Shown piece after piece: positions 1-4,914 of a DNA stretch of 5,000 nucleotides (its first letter is position 1; every line of letters begins with the position of its first letter). The DNA is from Betaproteobacteria bacterium (GTDB lineage Bacteria > Pseudomonadota > Gammaproteobacteria > Burkholderiales > Casimicrobiaceae). The stretch spans positions 1 to 5,000 of the forward strand of contig VBCS01000332.1 in assembly GCA_005888955.1 (NCBI GenBank). Direction: 5' to 3'. Position numbers and translations under genes: made by a program. Below the pieces are notes generated by a model, which was given only the letters and a program-made list of their open reading frames with translations, was not told where the DNA came from and did not search any database.

Positions 1-188
1 CGGCCGACGTCCAGTTCAACGTCAGGCCAAAGCAGCTCGATGAGCTCCTCGCGGGCGTGGCGCCGTTGCGGCTCCAGCGCGAGCCGCGCCAACAGCATCG
101 CGATGGGTCGACTCGGAAACTGGGCGATCACGGCGTTGCCGTGCGTCGCGCGCAAGCCGCCCAAAAGCTGTATTTGCCAGACTGCCAT
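1..188 (-). CDS. BTAD/SARP-type transcriptional activator, N-terminal fragment (runs off left edge)
   Basis: Only the first 62 codons are in the window; the gene continues leftwards. The frame reads MAVWQIQLLGGLRATHGNAV, then a Pro-Ser-Arg-Pro segment, LLARLALEPQRRHAREELIE and LLWPD (about residues 52-56). This is the classic N-terminal winged-helix of SARP/BTAD regulators: an 'IxLLGG' first strand, then 'LLAxLAL.P.....REELxELLWPD', which in intact members continues into an arginine-rich helix and a bacterial transcriptional activator (BTAD) TPR-like domain. The role is DNA-binding transcriptional regulation in the cytoplasm; the targets are unknown. The frame is open back to a TGA at 261-263. 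I chose the ATG at 188 because the family homology begins there. A GTG at 194, with GGCGGA just upstream, is an alternative. The start is 152 nt downstream of the 341-694 gene on the same strand. Family assignment is confident; everything past residue 62 is unseen. Confidence 0.82.
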   Translation of the reverse strand, partial: MAVWQIQLLGGLRATHGNAVIAQFPSRPIAMLLARLALEPQRRHAREELIELLWPDVELDVG

Positions 189-340
189 CCGCACGTATTC
201 CGCCGGGTGACCGCTGATTCCGATGACGTCGAACAGGCGATCGGGTGCGGTGCGTGGTCGTCAGATTGTACCGTGGTTGAATGCTCCTTTCGCCGCTCTT
301 CGATCTGGCGATCGAGCTTCGGGCGCGTGATCTCGTTAAG
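189..340 (-). other. Gap between the small hypothetical gene and the BTAD gene; possible broken coding tail
   Basis: Just past the TAG (341-343) of the upstream minus-strand gene, the same frame stays open for 70 codons to a TGA at 128-130. Its first 20 or so codons look coding: LNEITRPKLDRQIEERRK, with the GC-ending codons typical of the window, while the other two frames are poor. The later part loses that character and then overlaps the BTAD gene out of frame. A TACAAT hexamer on the minus strand (265-270) could be a -10 for the BTAD gene, but no convincing -35 precedes it. The region may be a displaced tail of a longer protein followed by a leader or promoter. Confidence 0.35.
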
Positions 341-694
341 CTACGCATTGTCGATGCGGCCAATAGCGATCGCGGCCTCTTCGATCGTGCGGCCGTGCCG
401 GAGGTTCGTCGGACGCATTGGCCGCATGGTGCGCCAACGATCGTTCAGCGTGGCGAGCAAGCGTTTCGCCACCGCGTAGATCGACACCTCTTCGCGTAAC
501 GCGCGTCGGCCGCAGCACCGCGCGTCACGAAACGTGCAGAGGCAGTCGATGGCCTCGACGCCGGCCGCCCGGCATTCCACGACAAACCGCGCACGCACAC
601 GCGTGCCCACACGCACGATCTCCAGGGTGCGGAGCAGGCGCTCATCGGGTTGGCGCCGAGGACGATCAAGCACCGATGGAAATGGGGCTTGCAT
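341..694 (-). CDS. Hypothetical protein, Arg/Cys-rich, 117 aa, family not recognised
   Basis: I do not recognise a family. The frame is accepted because its codons strongly prefer G or C at the third position over the whole length, and its composition is balanced and protein-like, unlike the Arg/Ser/Ala-rich shadows in the other frames. It begins MQAPFPSVLDRPRRQPDERL, has five cysteines (41, 51, 53, 60, 61) grouped around DCLCTFRDARCC, then a helix-like REEVSIYAVAKRLLATLNDRW stretch at about 68-87, and ends IGRIDNA. No signal peptide or membrane span is evident. The Cys cluster could bind metal or be redox-active, but that is a guess. The ATG at 694 has no good Shine-Dalgarno and lies only 6 nt from the inverted repeat at 701-726, so a different start or a nearly leaderless message is possible. 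It is divergent from the GntR/ABC operon. The frame looks coding past the stop, so the protein may be truncated. Confidence 0.5.
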   Translation of the reverse strand: MQAPFPSVLDRPRRQPDERLLRTLEIVRVGTRVRARFVVECRAAGVEAIDCLCTFRDARCCGRRALREEVSIYAVAKRLLATLNDRWRTMRPMRPTNLRHGRTIEEAAIAIGRIDNA

Positions 695-717
695 CCGAGA
701 TAGTGTTATGGTACACT
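689..717 (+). promoter_or_regulatory. Predicted sigma-70 extended -10 promoter of the GntR/ABC operon
   Basis: TTGCAT at 689-694 is followed after 17 nt by TACACT at 712-717. TATGG at 707-711 matches the extended -10 element (TRTGN) directly upstream of the -10. Transcription would start near 724, giving a leader of about 27 nt before the ATG at 751. The surrounding 60 bases are AT-rich in a GC-rich window. TATAAC at 717-722 is a second possible -10 but has no -35 at a usable distance. On the minus strand, TATAGT (715-720) is a possible -10 for the divergent gene, also without a clear -35. Confidence 0.6.
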
Positions 718-726
718 ATAACACTA
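701..726. promoter_or_regulatory. Inverted repeat, probable GntR (YtrA-type) operator
   Basis: TAGTGTTAT (701-709) and ATAACACTA (718-726) are perfect 9-bp inverted arms around the 8-nt centre GGTACACT. The dyad covers the predicted -10 and transcription start, so a bound dimer would block RNA polymerase. It lies about 480 bases upstream of the GntR gene in the same operon. From memory, the B. subtilis YtrA operator is AGTGTA-N13-TACACT; here AGTGTT-N12-AACACT is close to it, and the centre contains another TACACT. The symmetry is seen directly; the assignment to the local GntR protein is inference from position and family. Confidence 0.7.
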
Positions 727-750
727 ATACGTGAAATCAGGAGGATCTTA

Positions 751-840
751 ATGATCAAACCTTTGAATAGACTTAAGAAGACTTCTAGCCCCGGCGCGCT
801 GTCGGTCGAATCCAAGCTATCGGCGAACGCCGGCCTTTAA
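751..840 (+). CDS. 29-aa small peptide, first gene of the GntR/ABC operon
   Basis: A perfect AGGAGG (739-744) sits 6 nt before the ATG, and the ORF ends with TAA 14 nt before the next start, so translation is very likely. The product starts MIKPLNRLKKTSSPGALSVE and ends SKLSANAGL. Its first half is cationic (K3, R7, K9, K10) and its second half is small and polar. It has no membrane span, no cysteines and no classical signal peptide. The first dozen codons (AAA, CCT, TTG, AAT, AGA, CTT, ACT, TCT) are AT-rich and rare for this window; later codons are GC-rich. The role is unknown. It could be a peptide substrate or signal for the downstream transporter, a small regulatory protein, or a translated leader that sets coupling to the next gene. 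No peptide-modifying enzyme is encoded nearby, which argues against a modified-peptide precursor made here. Confidence 0.72.
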   Translation: MIKPLNRLKKTSSPGALSVESKLSANAGL

Positions 841-854
841 TTGAGGAGATATCG

Positions 855-1172
855 ATGAACGACTACCAACCGTCTACCCCGCGTGTCGCGCTCGGTATAG
901 CCGCGGTCGCTATAACGGTGATCACCCTCGCCGTAGCGGTGATTCTGCCAGCGCAAATGGACTCCGGCAGTCGCGAGCCTCGGATGCTCGCGGCGTTGAA
1001 GGTAACTGCACCGGCGTTCAAGGGGCTCGCTACCGTCACAAGAATCGACGTCGTCTCCGCACGCGAACCAGGGTCGTCCACGCTTTCCGTGCGGATCGGC
1101 GAAGCCGAACCGCTCCCCGGACGGCTAACCAAGACGACCTCGCCCGCAATCGTCCGCGTGTCCAGCGACTGA
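855..1172 (+). CDS. Small single-pass membrane protein of unknown function, 105 aa
   Basis: AGGAG at 844-848, 6 nt before the ATG, fixes the start. The protein has a short N-terminal tail (about 1-10, MNDYQPSTPR), one strong hydrophobic helix at about 11-33 rich in Ala, Ile and Val, and a hydrophilic remainder of about 70 residues. The Arg at position 10 before the helix and the lack of a clear cleavage site suggest an uncleaved anchor with the C-terminus in the periplasm, although an uncleaved-versus-cleaved signal cannot be settled by eye. No domain is recognised; the C-terminal part has low-complexity Ser/Thr/Pro stretches. It lies between the 29-aa ORF and the GntR gene in a single transcription unit. 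A periplasmic partner or sensor for the transporter is a reasonable inference, but nothing in the sequence proves it. Confidence 0.72.
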   Translation: MNDYQPSTPRVALGIAAVAITVITLAVAVILPAQMDSGSREPRMLAALKVTAPAFKGLATVTRIDVVSAREPGSSTLSVRIGEAEPLPGRLTKTTSPAIVRVSSD

Positions 1173-1187
1173 CCAATAGGCGGTCAG
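1169..1187 (+). other. Small hairpin between membrane-protein gene and gntR
   Basis: CTGACC (1169-1174) can pair with GGTCAG (1182-1187) around a 7-nt loop. The stem contains the TGA stop of the 105-aa gene and is not followed by a U-run, so it is not a typical terminator. It may reduce coupling or mark an RNA-processing point before the weakly initiated GntR gene. A 6-bp stem could occur by chance. Confidence 0.3.
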
Positions 1188-1203
1188 CTATCTGGAATTC
1201 ATC

Positions 1204-1593
1204 ATGGATCGAGAGTGGAACGACAGTCAGCCCATTTACCGACAGCTTCGCGATCGTGTCGTCGTGATGATACTCGACGGGGTACTCAACGAAGGCGATC
1301 CGCTGCCGTCGGTGCGCAATGTCGCAGCCGAATATCGAGTCAATCCGCTCACGGTTCTGAAGGCCTATCAACTACTGGTCGACGAGCAGCTTGTCGAGAA
1401 GAAGCGAGGTCTCGGCATGTTCATCAATGCCGGCGCGCGCAATCTGCTGCTGCAGGGCGAGCGCCAGAAGTTTCTCGCGGAACAGTGGCCCGCGATCCAC
1501 TCGACCATTCAGCGGCTCGGCCTGACACCGAAAGACCTGCTGGACGCTGTCGCAACCGGCGGGAACCCGTCGGCTGCTGAAAAGGAGCGCTGA
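1204..1593 (+). CDS. GntR-family transcriptional regulator, YtrA subfamily
   Basis: The 129-aa length is typical of the YtrA subfamily: a winged helix-turn-helix with only a short C-terminal dimerisation tail, not the large FadR or HutC effector domain. Residues 9-26 (QPIYRQLRDRVVVMILDG) are the GntR first helix. LPSVRNVAAEYRVNP (34-48) and TVLKAYQLL (50-58) form the helix-turn-helix with its recognition helix, and KKRGLGMFI (66-74) is the wing. Residues 80-115 are the helical tail. The start at 1204 has only a weak GGAA at 1194-1197, unlike its neighbours, so the repressor may be made at a low level. The gene ends 4 nt before the ATPase start. By family precedent it represses its own operon as a dimer at an AT-rich dyad, and the repeat at 701-726 is the obvious candidate. 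The inducer is unknown. Confidence 0.9.
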   Translation: MDREWNDSQPIYRQLRDRVVVMILDGVLNEGDPLPSVRNVAAEYRVNPLTVLKAYQLLVDEQLVEKKRGLGMFINAGARNLLLQGERQKFLAEQWPAIHSTIQRLGLTPKDLLDAVATGGNPSAAEKER

Positions 1594-1597
1594 AGCG

Positions 1598-2473
1598 ATG
1601 GCAACCATAGAAGCACGCGGCCTGCGCAAGGCTTTCGGCACGACTATCGCGCTGGACGGGGTCGACCTGCGTGTCGACGAGGGCCATATCCTCGGACTCA
1701 TCGGTCCCAACGGTGCGGGCAAGACCACCGCGCTCAACGCGATTCTCGGACTTACGCAATATCAGGGGGAACTGAAAGTGCTCGGCCGCGACCCCTGGAG
1801 CGAGCGCGATCAGCTCATGCGCGATGTCTGCTTCATCGCCGATGTCGCCGTGCTGCCGCGCTGGATGCGGGTTTCGCAGGCGCTCGATTACGTCGCGGGC
1901 GTGCATCCGCGCTTCGATCGCGCGAAGGCCGAAGGTTTTCTTGCGAACACCACCATCAAGCGCGCGAGCAAAGTCAGGGAATTGTCGAAGGGCATGGTGA
2001 CCCAGTTGCACCTCGCTCTGGTCATGGCCATCGACGCGAAATTGCTCGTGCTGGACGAGCCGACGCTCGGCCTCGACATCCTGTATCGCAAGCAGTTCTA
2101 CGATTCCCTGCTGAACGACTACTTCGATCGCACCCGCACCATCGTCGTGACGACCCATCAGGTCGAAGAGGTCCAGCACATCCTCACCGATGTGATGTTC
2201 ATCAACCGCGGCCGCATCGTCCTTGATTGCAGCATGGAAGAATTCGAGTCGCGCTATCTGGAAGTGATGGTGCATCCCCAGCATGTCGCCGCGGCACGTG
2301 CGCTCAAGCCGATTCACGAGCGCCAGGTGTTCGGCCGCAGCATTCTGCTGTTCGATGGTGTCGATCGTCACCAACTCGCGGCACTTGGCGAAGTGCGCAC
2401 GCCCGGTATCGCCGACTTGTTCGTTGCCGTGATGGGCAATCAGGCCGGCGCGGCACAAGGAGCAGCTGCATGA
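1598..2473 (+). CDS. ABC transporter ATP-binding protein (YtrB-like, ABC-2 exporter type)
   Basis: This is the cytoplasmic ATPase of an export-type ABC transporter, 291 aa, with one nucleotide-binding domain and a C-terminal extension of about 75 residues. Walker A is GPNGAGKTT (36-44), the signature is LSKGM (129-133) in place of the usual LSGGQ, and Walker B is LLVLDEP (149-155) with catalytic Glu154. The D-loop is LGLD (157-160) and the switch histidine is His187 in TTHQ. The place of the Q-loop glutamine appears to be taken by Asp82 in FIADVAVLPRW; such divergence is seen in this type of ABC-2 ATPase and does not suggest inactivity. AAGGAG at 1582-1587 precedes the start by 10 nt. The stop overlaps the permease start as ATGA, so the two are translationally coupled and form one transporter. 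The substrate is unknown; relatives paired with YtrA regulators are linked to envelope-active peptides or antibiotics. Confidence 0.95.
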   Translation: MATIEARGLRKAFGTTIALDGVDLRVDEGHILGLIGPNGAGKTTALNAILGLTQYQGELKVLGRDPWSERDQLMRDVCFIADVAVLPRWMRVSQALDYVAGVHPRFDRAKAEGFLANTTIKRASKVRELSKGMVTQLHLALVMAIDAKLLVLDEPTLGLDILYRKQFYDSLLNDYFDRTRTIVVTTHQVEEVQHILTDVMFINRGRIVLDCSMEEFESRYLEVMVHPQHVAAARALKPIHERQVFGRSILLFDGVDRHQLAALGEVRTPGIADLFVAVMGNQAGAAQGAAA

Positions 2474-3387
2474 ATACTCCATCGAACACCGTGCCCCAGT
2501 CTCCCCTCGACCCGCAAGCGGTCACGCCAACCACCATGTCGGAGACTCGGCCGCTGTACTGGTCGATCCGACGCGAACTGTGGGAGAACCGTTCGATCTA
2601 TATCGCGCCGCTGGTCGTCGCAGGCGTCGTGCTGCTCGGCTTCTTGATCGCCACGATCGGTCGTGCCGTGGCGACGGCCGACCCGGCGCAAAGGGCGGCC
2701 GTGCTCGTAGAGCGGAACAACTTCGCAGCGGGTGTGATCATGGCGACCGCTTTTATCGTCGGGGTGTTCTACTGTCTCGACGCGCTGCACGGAGAACGGC
2801 GCGATCGCAGCATCCTGTTCTGGAAGTCGCTGCCGGTTTCGGATCTGACCACCGTGCTCTCGAAGGCGAGCATTCCACTCGTCGTTCTGCCGCTGCTCAC
2901 CTTCGCGATCATCGTTGTGATGCAATTGATCATGCTGCTGCTGAGCACCGCAGTACTGCTGATGAGCGGTCTAGATGTCGCGACACTATGGACACCGTTG
3001 CCGTTGTTCCAGATGTCGCTCGTGCTTCTCTATCACCTTGTGACCGTGCATGTGCTCTGGCATGCGCCCATCTACGCTTGGCTGCTGCTGGTCTCAGGCT
3101 GGGCGCGGCGCGCGGTATTTCTATGGGCTGTGTTGCCGGTAGTCGCGATCCAAATCGTCGAGAAGATTGCGTTCAACACTTCGTATATCGCCGCCATACT
3201 GGGGCACCGCTTGGCAGGTCCGGAGGGTTTCCACTTCACGGCGCCGGGTAGCGCCCCGGTCCATCCGCTGATGACATTCGATCCGGCGAAATTCCTGAGC
3301 ACGCCGGGTCTCTGGATCGGGCTGGCATTCGCCGCGGCGTTCCTCGCCTCAGCGGTGCGGCTGCGCCGTTATCGTGAGCCGATCTGA
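2470..3387 (+). CDS. ABC-2-type transporter permease, partner of the upstream ATPase
   Basis: The protein is 305 aa. I chose the ATG at 2470, which overlaps the ATPase stop and follows AAGGAG (2457-2462) by 7 nt; the frame is open further upstream, but that stretch lies inside the ATPase gene. After a polar N-terminus of about 40 residues come about six hydrophobic segments, near 44-66, 85-103, 134-165, 177-197, 205-230 and 282-297. The cytoplasmic loop after segment 2, DALHGERRDRSILFWKSLPV (104-123), is the hallmark of ABC-2 permeases of the YtrC/NatB/gliding type, where it contacts the ATPase. A larger extracytoplasmic segment lies at about 235-280. The C-terminus is basic (RLRRYRE). It forms the membrane channel with the preceding ATPase, probably as a homodimer, and exports an unknown substrate or strips it from the membrane. 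Confidence 0.92.
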   Translation: MNTPSNTVPQSPLDPQAVTPTTMSETRPLYWSIRRELWENRSIYIAPLVVAGVVLLGFLIATIGRAVATADPAQRAAVLVERNNFAAGVIMATAFIVGVFYCLDALHGERRDRSILFWKSLPVSDLTTVLSKASIPLVVLPLLTFAIIVVMQLIMLLLSTAVLLMSGLDVATLWTPLPLFQMSLVLLYHLVTVHVLWHAPIYAWLLLVSGWARRAVFLWAVLPVVAIQIVEKIAFNTSYIAAILGHRLAGPEGFHFTAPGSAPVHPLMTFDPAKFLSTPGLWIGLAFAAAFLASAVRLRRYREPI

Positions 3388-3403
3388 TTCGCCGGCGGAT
3401 CGG
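3379..3403 (+). other. Hairpin over the permease stop codon
   Basis: CCGATCTG (3379-3386) can pair with CGGATCGG (3396-3403), seven Watson-Crick pairs and one U-G pair, around a 9-nt loop. No U-tract follows, so it is not a canonical intrinsic terminator. It could protect the mRNA 3' end or lower expression of the following gene. Confidence 0.4.
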
Positions 3404-3409
3404 ACTCCA

Positions 3410-3428
3410 TTTCTCGCGCAGGGAGAAA
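3410..3428 (+). promoter_or_regulatory. Hairpin that would cover the Shine-Dalgarno of the DUF4386 gene
   Basis: TTTCTC (3410-3415) is complementary to GAGAAA (3423-3428), with a 7-nt loop. The ribosome binding site GGGAG (3421-3425), 8 nt before the ATG at 3434, lies partly in the loop and partly in the stem. Pairing would limit initiation unless opened, for example by a ribosome arriving from upstream. The stem is short and AT-rich, so its effect may be small. Confidence 0.35.
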
Positions 3429-3433
3429 CGAGT

Positions 3434-4183
3434 ATGAGCACAGCAGTAGTGATGGAACGGAGTACAGAAGCGTCGCCGCGCTTCAAGGCCAGGGCCGCCG
3501 GTGTCTTTTACTTGCTCACCTTTGTGACAGGAATATTCGAGCTCGTCTTCGTTAGCGGCAGGCTTGTTATATCTGGCGACGCCGCGGCTACAGCGACCAA
3601 CATCCTGGAGCACGCGCCTTTATTTCGACTTGGTTTCGCATGCAATCTCCTCGCGACCGCGTGCTATGTCGCTGTGACGGCTCTCTTCTACAACCTGTTC
3701 AAGCCGGTGGACAGGAGCCTCTCGGTACTCGCCGCATTCTTCAGCCTCGTGGGATGCGCCATGGGAGCTGCTAGCTGCCTCTTTTATCTTGCCCCCTTGG
3801 GCGTGTTGAGCGGTGCGCAGTACTTGAGCGTATTCAAGGTGGAACAGTTGCAGGCGCTGGCGCTCATGTTTCTCAAGTTGAATGTCCAGACGACTCAGAT
3901 CGGCCTCGTATTTTTCGGATTCTATTGTCTCCTGATCGGCTACCTCATTTTCAGGTCGACCTTCCTGCCTCGAATTCTGGGCGCGCTGATGGTGGTGGCC
4001 GGTTTGGGTTGGCTGACCTTTCTGTCGCCGCCGCTCGCAAAGTCTCTGTCGCCCTATGTTCTGGCCCCCGGCATCGTCGGGGAAGGCTTGCTCACCGTGT
4101 GGCTCCTCGTGAAGGGCGTCAACGTTCAGCGCTGGAACGAGCAGGCGGAGGCATATCTAAGAGAACGAAGACCGCCCATTTGA
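3434..4183 (+). CDS. DUF4386 family integral membrane protein
   Basis: The start is the ATG at 3434, which has GGGAG at 3421-3425; the in-frame upstream ATG at 3374 would overlap the permease gene and adds 20 residues that look non-coding. The 249-aa product has about six membrane helices (near 21-41, 63-88, 97-124, 153-173, 178-198, 205-228) and short basic loops. RAAGVFYLLTFVTGIFE (20-36), the GDAAATATNI stretch followed by LFRLGF (63-68), and NLFKPVDRSLSVLAAFF (87-103) match my recollection of DUF4386, a family of unknown function in many bacteria. It follows the permease by 46 nt on the same strand, so it may be the last operon gene, though the hairpins between them leave room for separate control. 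Its codons are a little less GC-biased at both ends. No transport or enzymatic role can be assigned. Confidence 0.85.
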   Translation: MSTAVVMERSTEASPRFKARAAGVFYLLTFVTGIFELVFVSGRLVISGDAAATATNILEHAPLFRLGFACNLLATACYVAVTALFYNLFKPVDRSLSVLAAFFSLVGCAMGAASCLFYLAPLGVLSGAQYLSVFKVEQLQALALMFLKLNVQTTQIGLVFFGFYCLLIGYLIFRSTFLPRILGALMVVAGLGWLTFLSPPLAKSLSPYVLAPGIVGEGLLTVWLLVKGVNVQRWNEQAEAYLRERRPPI

Positions 4184-4269
4184 CGATTAACGCTCGACGG
4201 CGGCCGAGACCAGACAACCATGGACGCGTGCTTCGACGTGCGGAGAAATCGCGAAACGATGCGAACGCA
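4184..4269. other. Short convergent intergenic region, no clear terminator
   Basis: These 86 bases separate the converging DUF4386 and HEAT/TPR genes, so transcripts from both sides should end here. I see no stem followed by a T-run on either strand, only short palindromes such as ACGCGT and TCGCGA. Termination may be Rho-dependent. Confidence 0.4.
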
Positions 4270-4914
4270 CTAGATCATGCGACCGCGCCGCTGCTCGAGC
4301 AGGCGCTCGAGCAGGTCGATGTTGCGTCTGACCCCATCCATGTTGGGATTGACCTCCAGCGCGCGACGCGAATACTCGAGTGCACGGTCGTAATACTCGA
4401 GTCGAATGTAGATCAGGGCGTAGCCGGAGAGCGCGCCAAAGTGGTATGGGTTGCGCTTCATGACCTCGTCGCAGTCGGCGAGTGATTTGCGTAACTCGCC
4501 GGCAAGAAAATACAAGGTAGCGCGCTTGTTCCAGCCTTCGGCGAAATCGGGCTTGAGTTCGATGATGCGGGTAAAGGTGACGATACCTTGTTGCAGGTCG
4601 CCGGCATTCATTTGCTCGATACCCGTCTGGTAGAGCCTGTCCACTTCCGGGTCGCCGGAGCGGGCCCAGATACGCCATAGTGCCTGCTCGGCCTGATCGC
4701 GCGTGTCCTCGTCGGGATCGCGCAGCGCTTTTACGAGCAGCGTCACGTCGGCCATCGAACCGACATCACCCAGGCGACTGGCGGCATCGCGGCGCGTCTG
4801 CGCGTCGGCGCCGGAAAGAGATTGCACGGCCTGTTCGCGGCTGAGACCCTGCGATTGGGCAGCCGTGAAGGTGAGCAATAGAGTCGACACCAGAGCAGCT
4901 AACAGGGCGTGCAC
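4270..4914 (-). CDS. Secreted HEAT/TPR-repeat protein
   Basis: The 214-aa protein starts with GTG at 4914, supported by AAGGAG (4923-4928 on the minus strand) 8 nt upstream; no nearby ATG competes. Residues 1-20 (first codon read as Met, then HALLAALVSTLLLTFTAAQ) look like a Sec signal peptide with a cleavage region around Ala18-Ala19, though the n-region has only a His as a weakly basic residue. Residues 25-85 form about one and a half HEAT-like repeats (RRDAASRLGDVG, then LLVKALRDPDEDTRDQAEQA). Residues 92-193 form three TPR units, with diagnostic WNKRATLYFLAGELRKSLAD and YDRALEYSRRALEVNPN. The tail is Arg-rich. Such repeats mediate protein-protein contacts, here presumably in the periplasm; the partner is unknown. 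The gene is convergent to DUF4386 and not part of the GntR/ABC operon. Confidence 0.9.
   Translation of the reverse strand: MHALLAALVSTLLLTFTAAQSQGLSREQAVQSLSGADAQTRRDAASRLGDVGSMADVTLLVKALRDPDEDTRDQAEQALWRIWARSGDPEVDRLYQTGIEQMNAGDLQQGIVTFTRIIELKPDFAEGWNKRATLYFLAGELRKSLADCDEVMKRNPYHFGALSGYALIYIRLEYYDRALEYSRRALEVNPNMDGVRRNIDLLERLLEQRRGRMI

Noticed and set aside
22..363. Minus-strand open frame of 113 codons
   Set aside because: It overlaps the BTAD gene out of frame, has a long Arg/Thr/Ser/Ala-rich low-complexity product, and the BTAD frame matches a known family.
57..479. Plus-strand open frame of 140 codons
   Set aside because: It is Arg/Ser-rich with shadow-type composition and lies opposite the BTAD start and the minus-strand 117-aa gene, whose codon use is far better.
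418..840. Plus-strand 140-codon frame ending at the same stop as the 29-aa peptide
   Set aside because: The upstream part is antisense to the 341-694 gene and has no ribosome binding site; AGGAGG 6 nt before 751 shows the internal ATG is the real start.
2227..2469. In-frame upstream extension of the permease
   Set aside because: It lies wholly inside the ATPase gene in another frame, has Arg/Ser-rich shadow composition, and the ATGA-overlap start at 2470 has a good ribosome binding site.
1424..2482. Long 352-codon minus-strand frame opposite the ATPase
   Set aside because: It is the mirror of the ATPase gene, whose Walker A, signature and Walker B motifs are unambiguous; long antisense frames are common in GC-rich coding DNA.
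4291..4315. Repeated GCTCGAGCAGG units with a CTGCTCGAGCAG palindrome
   Set aside because: They encode the repeated LLERLLEQ helix at the C-terminus of the TPR protein, so coding repetition explains them.
4371..4403. Repeated AATACTCGAGT units
   Set aside because: They fall within the TPR-coding segment (EYYDRALEYSRRALE) and reflect repeated residues rather than a regulatory repeat.
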